Source: Verrucomicrobiota bacterium
Lineage (GTDB): Bacteria > Verrucomicrobiota > Verrucomicrobiia > Limisphaerales > Fontisphaeraceae
Assembly (NCBI GenBank): GCA_037139415.1
Contig: JBAXGN010000012.1
Span: 1 to 64,000, forward strand
DNA: 64,000 nucleotides
Direction: 5' to 3'
The notes beneath the pieces are model-generated. The model was given only the letters and a program-made list of their open reading frames with translations, ran no database searches and was not told where the DNA came from. Positions 1 through 6,698 of this stretch are shown one piece after another (the first letter of the stretch is position 1; each line of letters opens with the position of its first letter). A program made the translations under genes and the position numbers.

Positions 1-31
1 TTGTGATCAAATTCATCGCAGGGAACATATA

Positions 32-178
32 AGGGAGAGGGTTAGGGTGAGGGGGTACGGAACTCTCAAATTCGGAATGCGGATTTCGGAATGCGGAACT
101 CCAAAAATGTCGGCGCGTGCATTTGCTCTGCGCCGCAGGTCGGTTGAGGGATGGTTCCCCGGTGAGCCTCCACAACCC
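32..178. repeat. REP-like dispersed repeat, copy 1
   Basis: Non-coding. Two modules lie side by side: one with a GGGTTAGGGTGAGGGGGTAC core followed by the AATGCGGATTTCGGAATGCGG motif, then one carrying ATGTCGGCGCGTGCATTTGC and GGTTCCCCGGTGAGCCTCC. Both recur inverted at 4599-4681 and 4777-4847 with roughly 90% identity by eye. Just downstream, at 191-228, is a short tandem of CCGCAATC units flanked by ATTCC/GAATTCC. The rest of 1-342 shows no gene and presumably holds the promoter of the gene at 343. Confidence 0.75.
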
Positions 179-342
179 TTAACGCGACGGCGGCAATTCC
201 GCAATCCGCAATCCGCAATCCGAATTCCAAAGCGGCTCCCGCGCTTCCTTGGGGCCAGGGCCAAAGTTCGGACAAAAACAATTCGCTTTATATTTTCACA
301 ATGCAGGATACATTAGTGGTATTGGCAGCTTGCCAACCTATT

Positions 343-2886
343 ATGAAATGTTTCATTCCGTTTCGATCCGTGTATTGGTTAACCTTGAGTCTGGGCGCGG
401 GAACGCTCCTGGCAGCCGAACGCTTTCCATTCGTGATTCCAGGGGACGATGCCTCGCCCACGATCACCGATCTGGCCGGGCTCTCCCCCAAGCCCGCCGG
501 AGCGGATGGTTTTGTGCGCATTCGGGACGGGCATTTCTACACCGATTCCAGCCGGCTCAAGCTCTGGGGCGTGAACACCTGTTTCAGCGCCAACTTTCCC
601 ACGCACGAGGAGGCGGAGAAGGTGGCCGCGCACTTTGCCAAGCTGGGCATTAACGCGGTGCGCATGCATCATCATGATACCGCCAACTCGCCGCGCGGCG
701 TGTGGGGGCCGATCGTCAACGGCCAGCGCACGCTGGACCCGCAGCAATTGGATCGCCAGGATTATTTCCTGGACCAATTGAATCAGCACGGCGTTTATGC
801 CAACTTGAACCTGCACGTGGGCCGCGCGTTCACGGAAGCGGAGGGCTTCACCGGCAAAGATTTGCCGTACGCGGTGCATTACGACAAATATCTGCTTTAT
901 TTCGAGCCCAGGATGCGCGCCCGCTTCAAGGAGTTCTGCCGGGATTACCTCACACATGTGAACCCTTACCGCAAACTGAAACGCTCGGAGGATCCCGGCG
1001 TGGCGGTGGTGGAAATCGTCAACGAAAACTCGTTCAGCCGGGATGGCGCGCGCACGGCGGCCAGTTTACCCGAGCCGTATCGCGGCGAATTTAAGAAACA
1101 ATGGAATGAGTGGCTCTCAAAACATTACGCCGACACCGCCGCCCTCACCAAAGCCTGGGGCAGTGAGAGCGAACCCCTCGGCCCCATGGTGGCGGATAGC
1201 TCGGCGTGGAAGACCAACCTGGGGGCCTGGCGCGCGCATCAGACGCAGGGTTTCCCATTTGAAACCCGCTTCAACCAAGCCGGGCCGGAACCCAAGACCC
1301 CGGCCATGCAGGTGCGCATCGTCAAGAAAGCGCTGGAGGTCATGCAACAGGAATTGATCCTCAGCAACCTTACCCTGGAAACCAACCAGCTCTACACCGT
1401 GTCCTTCTGGATCAAATCGGATACGCGATGCGCGGTCCATGCGGACATCTCGAATCAGGGGCCCGGCAACTGGAGCAGCGTCGGCTTCCGCGAGCAGGTG
1501 CAAGCGGTCGCGAAGTGGCAGCAAGTGCATCGTGTCTTCCGCACCACCGCCGACATTCCCGGCAAAGTCCGTTTCTGCCTCAAGTTCGGCGGGCAGGAGG
1601 GTAACTTTTACATCGGCGGCGTGCGCCTGCGCAAAGGCGGCGAATACATCGTCATCCCCATGGGCCAATCGTTGGAAGAGGATACGATTGAGATTCCCGT
1701 GGATGGCTGGAGCGAGGTAGCCGTGCGTGACGTGAAGCATTTCATGGAAGATACGGAAATCGGTTTCATTCGCGAACTCACCGAATACTTGAAGAAAGAC
1801 CTCGGCGTGCGGGTGCCCATCACCGCCTCGCAAATCACGTACCATGGCGCGGACATCGTCGCGCAGACCTGCGATTATACCGATATTCACGCCTATTGGC
1901 AGCATCCCCGCTTCCCTGGCAGGCCGTGGGATCCGCAAAACTGGACCATCAGCAACACCCCGATGGAAACCGTGCCCAACAGCGACCGCCTGCTGGCCTG
2001 CGCCCCGTGGCGTTTGCTGGATCGTCCGTTCACCATTTCCGAGTGGAATATCCCCGACCCGAATGATTACGCCGCAAGCGTTGTTCCGTTTGCCGCCATG
2101 GTGGCGGCGTTGCAGGATTGGGATGGCGTCTTTTTCTTCCAATACAGCAATGGGGGCGGCGAATGGTTTGGGGACCGCATGAATGGTTATTTCTCCTTCG
2201 GCGGACAACCCGTCAAGCTGGCCATGCTCACCGCGTGTGCCAATATGTATCGCCGGGGCGATCTCGCGCCCTTGCCCCAAGTGGCCGCCGGCTCCCTGAA
2301 AACCATGATGCCCGCCACGCTGGCCTTATCCCATCGTTTGGGCATGGACCCGAAGGCCGAAAAGGCGGCGGAACTCCCAGCGGTGGCCAATCCCAAGCTA
2401 CTCACCGGCCCCGGCGTGCTCTGGGATGCCACCGATACCAACCGCGCCGTGGTGCAAGTCAACACGCCCGCGACCCGCGCCATTTGGGGCTTGGTAGCCG
2501 AGGGCAGCTACAACCTCGGCGGCGTGCAACTCAAGTTTGGCCCGATTGAACGCAACTACGCCGCCCTGGTGCTCACCAGCCAGGATGGGCAGCCATTGGA
2601 AAAATCCAAACGCATTCTGCTAACCGTCGTGGGCTCAGCGCAGAATCAAGGGATGATCTGGAATGAGCAGCGCACGTCCGTGAACAAGAACTGGGGGACC
2701 GGCCCCACCATGGTCAACGGCATCCCAGTGGAGCTGACTTTGCCGTTCCGGGTGCAGAGCGTACACGCATTGAACCCCAAAGGGGAACGTCAGGGAACCG
2801 TGCCAGTGCAAGCGGACGGCGCGCAAAGCCGCCTTGCCATTGGGCCGGAATTCAAGACGCTGTGGTACGAATTGACGGCGGAGTAA
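343..2886 (+). CDS. Secreted clan GH-A-like glycoside hydrolase with internal CBM-like insert
   Basis: 847 residues. The start is placed at ATG 343 because it begins a clean signal peptide (MKCFIPFRSVYWLTLSLGAG..., cleavage near AAE); an in-frame ATG at 301 would only add residues before it. The N-terminal half reads like a cellulase-type TIM barrel: WGVNTCF, then GINAVRMHHHD, then an NEN motif whose Glu (about residue 228) would be the acid/base. An SEWN motif (Glu about 567) would supply the nucleophile. Between them, at about residues 320-435, lies a jelly-roll-like stretch (TNQLYTVSFWIKSD, then GNFYIGGVRLRKG) resembling CBM4/9 modules. The C-terminus looks like a beta domain. It is likely exported and acts on a polysaccharide; the substrate cannot be read from the sequence. 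The family assignment comes from motifs alone. Confidence 0.72.
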   Translation: MKCFIPFRSVYWLTLSLGAGTLLAAERFPFVIPGDDASPTITDLAGLSPKPAGADGFVRIRDGHFYTDSSRLKLWGVNTCFSANFPTHEEAEKVAAHFAKLGINAVRMHHHDTANSPRGVWGPIVNGQRTLDPQQLDRQDYFLDQLNQHGVYANLNLHVGRAFTEAEGFTGKDLPYAVHYDKYLLYFEPRMRARFKEFCRDYLTHVNPYRKLKRSEDPGVAVVEIVNENSFSRDGARTAASLPEPYRGEFKKQWNEWLSKHYADTAALTKAWGSESEPLGPMVADSSAWKTNLGAWRAHQTQGFPFETRFNQAGPEPKTPAMQVRIVKKALEVMQQELILSNLTLETNQLYTVSFWIKSDTRCAVHADISNQGPGNWSSVGFREQVQAVAKWQQVHRVFRTTADIPGKVRFCLKFGGQEGNFYIGGVRLRKGGEYIVIPMGQSLEEDTIEIPVDGWSEVAVRDVKHFMEDTEIGFIRELTEYLKKDLGVRVPITASQITYHGADIVAQTCDYTDIHAYWQHPRFPGRPWDPQNWTISNTPMETVPNSDRLLACAPWRLLDRPFTISEWNIPDPNDYAASVVPFAAMVAALQDWDGVFFFQYSNGGGEWFGDRMNGYFSFGGQPVKLAMLTACANMYRRGDLAPLPQVAAGSLKTMMPATLALSHRLGMDPKAEKAAELPAVANPKLLTGPGVLWDATDTNRAVVQVNTPATRAIWGLVAEGSYNLGGVQLKFGPIERNYAALVLTSQDGQPLEKSKRILLTVVGSAQNQGMIWNEQRTSVNKNWGTGPTMVNGIPVELTLPFRVQSVHALNPKGERQGTVPVQADGAQSRLAIGPEFKTLWYELTAE

Positions 2887-2898
2887 TCCGCAACCGGA

Positions 2899-3243
2899 TC
2901 AGCCCGGCGGCCAGGCCATCGGGCGTCCGCCGAGTAAATGCACGTGCAGATGCGGCACGGACTCCCCGGCATGTGGTCCCTGGTTAATCACCAGCCGGTA
3001 CCCGGTCTTATCCACGCCCAAATGCACGGCCACCGCCGCCGCCTTGAGCAGCAGATGCCCCAACAACGCCTGATCCTCCGCGCTCGCCGCCCCAATCCGC
3101 GAAATGGCCTTGCGCGGCACGATCAAGACATGCGTCGGCGCCTGCGGCGTGATGTCCCGAAACGCCACGACCAGCTCATCTTCATAAACGATCTGGGCCG
3201 CGATATCCTTGTCGCAAATTTTTTGGAAGAGGGTCTTGCTCAT
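2899..3243 (-). CDS. HIT family (histidine triad) nucleotide-binding hydrolase
   Basis: 114 residues, the normal length for a HinT-like protein. The histidine triad HLHVHLL near residue 100 is intact, and the N-terminal pattern (LFQKICDKDIAAQIVYED, then APTHVLIVPRK) is typical of Hint/PKCI phosphoramidases, which cleave AMP-lysine or other nucleoside phosphoramidates in the cytoplasm. It is convergent with the glycosidase-like gene (12 bp apart) and lies downstream of the unknown gene at 3284, with about 40 bp between. The physiological substrate is not known for most family members. Confidence 0.92.
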   Translation of the reverse strand: MSKTLFQKICDKDIAAQIVYEDELVVAFRDITPQAPTHVLIVPRKAISRIGAASAEDQALLGHLLLKAAAVAVHLGVDKTGYRLVINQGPHAGESVPHLHVHLLGGRPMAWPPG

Positions 3244-3283
3244 AAATATTCAGTCGTTGAACCTCAGGTTAAATCCCGCCGGG

Positions 3284-3838
3284 TCAAGTCACCATCAACC
3301 CGCAATCCGTCGAGCCTTCGCGCTGCTTGAGGCAATCGCGCAAAAACTCCACGATCTGATCCTGCAACCGCTGGCATTGATTGTTCCAGCGGCGGGTGCC
3401 CAGCAATTGTTTGACGCAACCGCGCAACCCGCGAAACCGCACCAGCGCGGGTGCGATCGCCAGTTGCCGTTGCATCTCCTCGCGCAACAGGCGGAAGAAC
3501 ATCAATTCAAAACCTTCCCCCGAAGCGGACGCCAGGCGTTCCAAATCCGAATCCGCCACGGACGCAGCCGGCGATTCGCCGGCGTTCACCAACGAGACGC
3601 CCAGCCCGCGCAACACCGTTTCAAACACCCGCGTGAATTCTGCCACCGTGATGCTGTCCCGTCCCTGCTCCTGACGAAAGAAATACACCACCGCCTCCAA
3701 GGCGTTATCCACCAACTCCCGGTCCACGCGGCCCGGAAACTCCGCGAGCAGCTTGCCGGCCAAGTCGGCGGCGCTCATCGGCAGCAGTTCGCCCGCCTCG
3801 GTCTCAAACACCAGGCAATCGCAGCGTAGTTGTATCAT
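3284..3838 (-). CDS. Conserved hypothetical protein encoded with nrdR
   Basis: 184 residues, no signal peptide or membrane segment. I do not recognise the family. The protein is probably alpha-helical, with a Cys pair near the start (CDC) and a C-terminal helical stretch rich in Gln, Arg and Leu. Its start lies 35 bp inside the 3' end of nrdR, so the two are probably co-transcribed and translationally coupled. That makes a link to ribonucleotide reductase control or nucleotide metabolism possible, but only from context. The coding frame is supported by the overlap arrangement and the absence of a better frame on either strand. Confidence 0.7.
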   Translation of the reverse strand: MIQLRCDCLVFETEAGELLPMSAADLAGKLLAEFPGRVDRELVDNALEAVVYFFRQEQGRDSITVAEFTRVFETVLRGLGVSLVNAGESPAASVADSDLERLASASGEGFELMFFRLLREEMQRQLAIAPALVRFRGLRGCVKQLLGTRRWNNQCQRLQDQIVEFLRDCLKQREGSTDCGLMVT

Positions 3839-4289
3839 TTCTCACCTCCAGCTTCTTGACCGCATGCACAAAATCGGTCGCCTCCTGAAAACGCCGATAC
3901 ACGCTGGCATACCGCACGTACGCCACCTCATCCACCTCCCGCAACCCATTCATCACCTTCTCGCCAAGCACCGGACCGGGCACTTCCGAATCGAATTCCG
4001 CCGCCGCCTGGTCGGCGATGCGGTTGACCAGTTCCTGGATGACCTCATTGCTGACCGGGCGCTTTTGGCACGCCTTTTGAATGCCATTGAGAAGTTTATC
4101 CCGGTTAAACGCCTCGCGCCGGCCGTCGCGCTTCACAATCATCAGCGTGCCACGCTCGATCTGCTCGTACGTAGTGAAGCGATGCTGGCACTGGAGACAT
4201 TCGCGGCGCCGGCGAATGGTCGAGCCCTCACTGGAAGTCCGTGAGTCAATCACTTTATCATCCTGGCCACCGCATTTAGGACAGCGCAT
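3804..4289 (-). CDS. nrdR: Transcriptional repressor NrdR
   Basis: 161 residues, matching the family length of about 150. The N-terminus is the canonical zinc ribbon: MRCPKCGG, then RRRRECLQCQHRFTTYE, giving two CxxC pairs. The ATP-cone follows (VKRDGRREAFNRDKLLNGI... to VRYASVYRRFQEATDF). In the family NrdR senses ATP/dATP and represses ribonucleotide reductase operons by binding paired NrdR boxes. It overlaps the next gene by 35 bp. Two box-like elements sit just upstream of its own start at 4297-4346, suggesting autoregulation. No nrd structural gene is in the window. Confidence 0.96.
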   Translation of the reverse strand: MRCPKCGGQDDKVIDSRTSSEGSTIRRRRECLQCQHRFTTYEQIERGTLMIVKRDGRREAFNRDKLLNGIQKACQKRPVSNEVIQELVNRIADQAAAEFDSEVPGPVLGEKVMNGLREVDEVAYVRYASVYRRFQEATDFVHAVKKLEVRNDTTTLRLPGV

Positions 4290-4296
4290 AAGTTAA

Positions 4297-4346
4297 TACC
4301 ACAAAGTATAGTATGCGCGATTTAGTACCACACTGCATATAGGTAA
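4297..4346 (-). promoter_or_regulatory. Candidate NrdR boxes and -10 element in front of nrdR
   Basis: Two similar AT-rich elements, TACCACAAAGTATAGTATGC (from 4297) and TACCACACTGCATATAGGTA (from 4326), lie 29 bp apart. Both loosely match the known ACACwATATATwGTGT pattern. Read on the minus strand, the proximal one contains a TATACT -10-like hexamer a short distance before the nrdR ATG. This fits an autoregulatory operator overlapping the promoter. The spacing is slightly less than the usual 31-32 bp, so the call is tentative. Confidence 0.4.
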
Positions 4347-4539
4347 GTCAACACGGTATTCTGCGTTTTTTCGAATTCCCGCCCCTTGCTCCTTGAAATA
4401 CGCGCCACCAGAGCGTAAGCCCCATCCATGTTCGCCGATAATCTGGAAATAACGGGCGGGACGCTGGGGAAAAGGGAAAGTGCCGGGGGGGTTGTCATCA
4501 ATCTTATTAAATACGCCCGTTTTGCGCCGCGCAGGGCCA

Positions 4540-4600
4540 GATTTGTCCGTTGCAAAACGCAATTTGCGGTCCGCACAAAGCGTTATGCAAAGGACAAATC
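4540..4600. repeat. 61-bp imperfect palindrome
   Basis: Arms GATTTGTCCGTTGCAAAACG (4540-4559) and CGTTATGCAAAGGACAAATC (4581-4600) are reverse complements at 17 of 20 positions. The intervening 21 bases also fold back (TTTGCGG with CCGCACA), giving an almost continuous 61-nt palindrome centred near 4570. It directly abuts the inverted copy of the REP-like repeat. It could be a small transposon end pair, a MITE, or an RNA hairpin; nothing in the sequence decides between these. Confidence 0.6.
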
Positions 4601-4847
4601 GAGGGTTGCGGAGGCTCACCGGGGAACCACCCCTCACCCGGCCTGCCGCGCAGAGCAAATGCACGCGCCGACATTTTTGGAGTACGGCGGCAAGGTGGGA
4701 CAAAGGGGCCGCGACACCGTTTTGGATTTCAACCCGCCAACCATGATTTACCGCCCGAATAGTCGTCGGCCCTCCATTCCGCATTCCGAAATCCGCATTC
4801 CGAATTTGAGAGTTCCGTCCCCCCTCACCCTAACCCTCTCCCTTGAG
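4599..4847. repeat. REP-like dispersed repeat, copy 2 (inverted and split)
   Basis: Bases 4599-4681 are the reverse complement of about 100-178, and bases 4777-4847 of about 32-100. In copy 2 the two modules are separated by about 95 bp of unrelated sequence. A third partial copy of the GAGGTGAGGGGGTAC module occurs near 5009-5024. Two diverged copies of an AATTCCCCGCGCC motif lie near 5048 and 5172. The whole 4290-5277 stretch has no convincing gene. Confidence 0.7.
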
Positions 4848-5195
4848 GAGAGGGAATGACGCTCGCCGCGTTTTGATATTCCAAAGGCCATGCGTGCGCT
4901 CCCGCCGTGGACGGATTCTGCGCCGGACGCCAAAGACTCACCAGCAACCCATCATTCGCTCCCTCAGCCGCAGAACGGACCTCCTCTCCCCGAGGGAGAG
5001 GAAAGAGGTGAGGGGGTACGAAACTCTGGGAATTCCCCCGCTGTCAAATTTCCCCGCGCCACTCCATTTAGGTCTCCTCAGGTACACCCGCGTTCACTCC
5101 AATGGACGGGGCAAATCCAAAGCGGTGTCGCCCGCCGCCCCTTTTTCCCCCTTCGGTTGCCACCGCACTCCAAAATTCCCCGCGCCTTCATATTT

Positions 5196-5311
5196 GAGAC
5201 TCCTTACGTCGTCACCTACGTTTGTTTTTGTGCGTTTTTGATGGCCAACGGGGCGATTCCGGGGCAGAATGCCGCTCATGAAAACCACGACGAAAGTATG
5301 GCTGGGCGCAA
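5196..5311 (+). repeat. 116-bp direct repeat, copy 1 (leader and start of HEAT lipoprotein gene)
   Basis: This block runs from GAGAC upstream of the lipoprotein gene into its first 11 codons (KTTTKVWLGA). A second copy of the same length lies at 6204-6319. Identity is highest from TTTTTGATGG through GCTGGGCGCAA and lower in the upstream 40 bases. Confidence 0.8.
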
Positions 5312-6162
5312 TGGTGGCGATTGTCCTTATAGTGTCATGCTCTACTCCGCCGACGGGTCTGTTTAGCCCCCGTTACAATGGAAAGTCATTACTCACTTGG
5401 GTAAACAAAATATCTCCTTCTTCAAGCGAGGCGGGCATCGGTGAAATAAGGCCTGATGAAAAGGAAATTGCCACTGCATTACAGGCCATGGGCACCAATT
5501 GTCTGCCGTATTTGATCGCCAGAATTAAGTTAAAAGAATCGATGTCTGAAAAAATGGGATTCGATTTCAATCCAAGACTGCCTTTTGATGAATCTTCAAG
5601 AGAAATAGAACTAGAGCAGAAGCGTCGGCAGGCAGCGAAGGGTTTCTGTATGCTGGGGCCGATTGCCACACCGGCCATTCCACAACTGGTTCCACTATTA
5701 AATGATGAAACCGTAGTAGTCTCCGTTACTTGTGCTTTGGTGGGCATCGGAACCGCAGCATACCCCGCGCTATTTCAGGCTCTGCAACATACGAATACTA
5801 ATATTCGACGCTCCGCAGCTTTAGGTATCTCCCAGCACAGGGGAAAAGGAGAATTTGCCATACCCGCACTGCTCGCAATGTTAAATGATCCAGATGGAAA
5901 AGTCCGTTCTGCGGCTGCCTATACGTTAGGCAAAATAAACAAACAGCCGGAAATTGTCGTTCCCGCGCTTATTAAAGGATTATCAGACCCGGATCCTTCC
6001 AAGGGTGCGAGTATGGCGTTTGGGTTATATGGATATGGAAAGGCTGCCGTCCCAGCGCTGCCTTTGCTAAGGGAACTTCTCACCAAAACCAACCTGACGT
6101 ATTTTCAAGTAGAAGAGATTCATAGGGTAATCGGGAGTCTTTCCGGCCCTTTTCTACCATGA
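5278..6162 (+). CDS. HEAT-repeat lipoprotein
   Basis: 294 residues from ATG 5278; an in-frame ATG at 5269 is also possible. The N-terminus MKTTTKVWLGAMVAIVLIVS followed by Cys is a lipoprotein signal with a lipobox-like LIVSC, so the mature protein is probably anchored at Cys 21. From about residue 55 on there are repeated helical units of HEAT type: LGPIATPAIPQLVPLL, then IGTAAYPALFQAL, GEFAIPALLAMLNDPDGKVRSAAAYTLG, IVVPALIKGL and KAAVPALPLLRELL. Such proteins act as protein-binding scaffolds, and a specific partner cannot be inferred. Base composition is more AT-rich than the neighbours, hinting at a different history. The leader and first codons are duplicated at 6204-6319. Confidence 0.8.
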   Translation: MKTTTKVWLGAMVAIVLIVSCSTPPTGLFSPRYNGKSLLTWVNKISPSSSEAGIGEIRPDEKEIATALQAMGTNCLPYLIARIKLKESMSEKMGFDFNPRLPFDESSREIELEQKRRQAAKGFCMLGPIATPAIPQLVPLLNDETVVVSVTCALVGIGTAAYPALFQALQHTNTNIRRSAALGISQHRGKGEFAIPALLAMLNDPDGKVRSAAAYTLGKINKQPEIVVPALIKGLSDPDPSKGASMAFGLYGYGKAAVPALPLLRELLTKTNLTYFQVEEIHRVIGSLSGPFLP

Positions 6163-6203
6163 TGCCAGCAGAGGGTGCCAGGCGCGTCCATTTCTGAAAG
6201 AGT

Positions 6204-6319
6204 GAGACTCGTTACCTCATCGCCTACCTTTATCGGGGCGCTTTTTTGATGGTCAACGGGGCGATTCCGAGGCAGAATGCCGCCCATGAAAACCACGACG
6301 AAAGTATGGCTGGGCGCAA
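6204..6319 (+). repeat. 116-bp direct repeat, copy 2
   Basis: Second copy of the block at 5196-5311, again ending inside the codons for KTTTKVWLGA. Beyond this point the two sequences diverge completely. Confidence 0.8.
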
Positions 6320-6390
6320 GCGCGCTGCTCGCCCTCGTCGTGGCGTTGTACTGCTCCCCGCCACTACCCCCGCCGTCCAAAACCCCGTAA
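6286..6390 (+). pseudogene. Truncated lipoprotein: signal peptide with lipobox, then stop
   Basis: 34 codons read MKTTTKVWLGASALLALVVA, then LYCSPPLPPPSKTP and TAA. The first ten residues match the HEAT lipoprotein exactly, and LYC can serve as a lipobox, but there is no mature domain. Either the gene lost its body by deletion or it encodes a very small lipopeptide. The intact signal, and different but still sensible hydrophobic residues after position 10, leave the second reading open. Confidence 0.55.
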
Positions 6391-6428
6391 TTCTGCCCTG
6401 CGCCGCTGGAGTTCTGCCGCATAATACT

Positions 6429-6683
6429 ATGAAAGATTTAACGAATCCGCGTTGGATGTGGCTCAAGGCCGGGTTGCTGCTGTTGATCGGCGTGGTGGCC
6501 GCGCTGTTGTTGCTGTTGGAGGCCGCCACGGTGAAGACGGCGGTGCTGCTCGGCATTGTGATCTGGAGTTTTTGCCGCGCTTACTACTTCGCCTTCTATG
6601 TCATCGAGCATTATGTGGACCCCGGCTACCGGTTTTCCGGGTTGCTCGCGTTTCTGCGCTACGCGCTGCGGCGGAAGGTGTGA
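6429..6683 (+). CDS. Small integral membrane protein of unknown function
   Basis: 84 residues from ATG 6429. Two hydrophobic segments are evident, about residues 12-30 (LKAGLLLLIGVVAALLLLLE) and 34-55 (VKTAVLLGIVIWSFCRAYYF), followed by a basic tail (RYALRRKV). This suggests a two-pass inner membrane protein with the tail in the cytoplasm. I do not recognise a family. It begins 38 bp after the truncated lipoprotein reading frame and is convergent with the sulfatase gene. Coding is supported by the start, the membrane topology and the stop. Confidence 0.6.
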   Translation: MKDLTNPRWMWLKAGLLLLIGVVAALLLLLEAATVKTAVLLGIVIWSFCRAYYFAFYVIEHYVDPGYRFSGLLAFLRYALRRKV

Positions 6684-6698
6684 GCGCCGCCCCCCGCC

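Noticed and set aside
191-228. Short CCGCAATC tandem as a CRISPR-like array
   Set aside because: Only three 8-bp units with no spacers.
1117-2280. Long open frame antisense to the glycosidase-like gene
   Set aside because: GC-rich codon use makes the opposite strand open. It has no recognisable motif, while the plus-strand gene has a signal peptide and family motifs.
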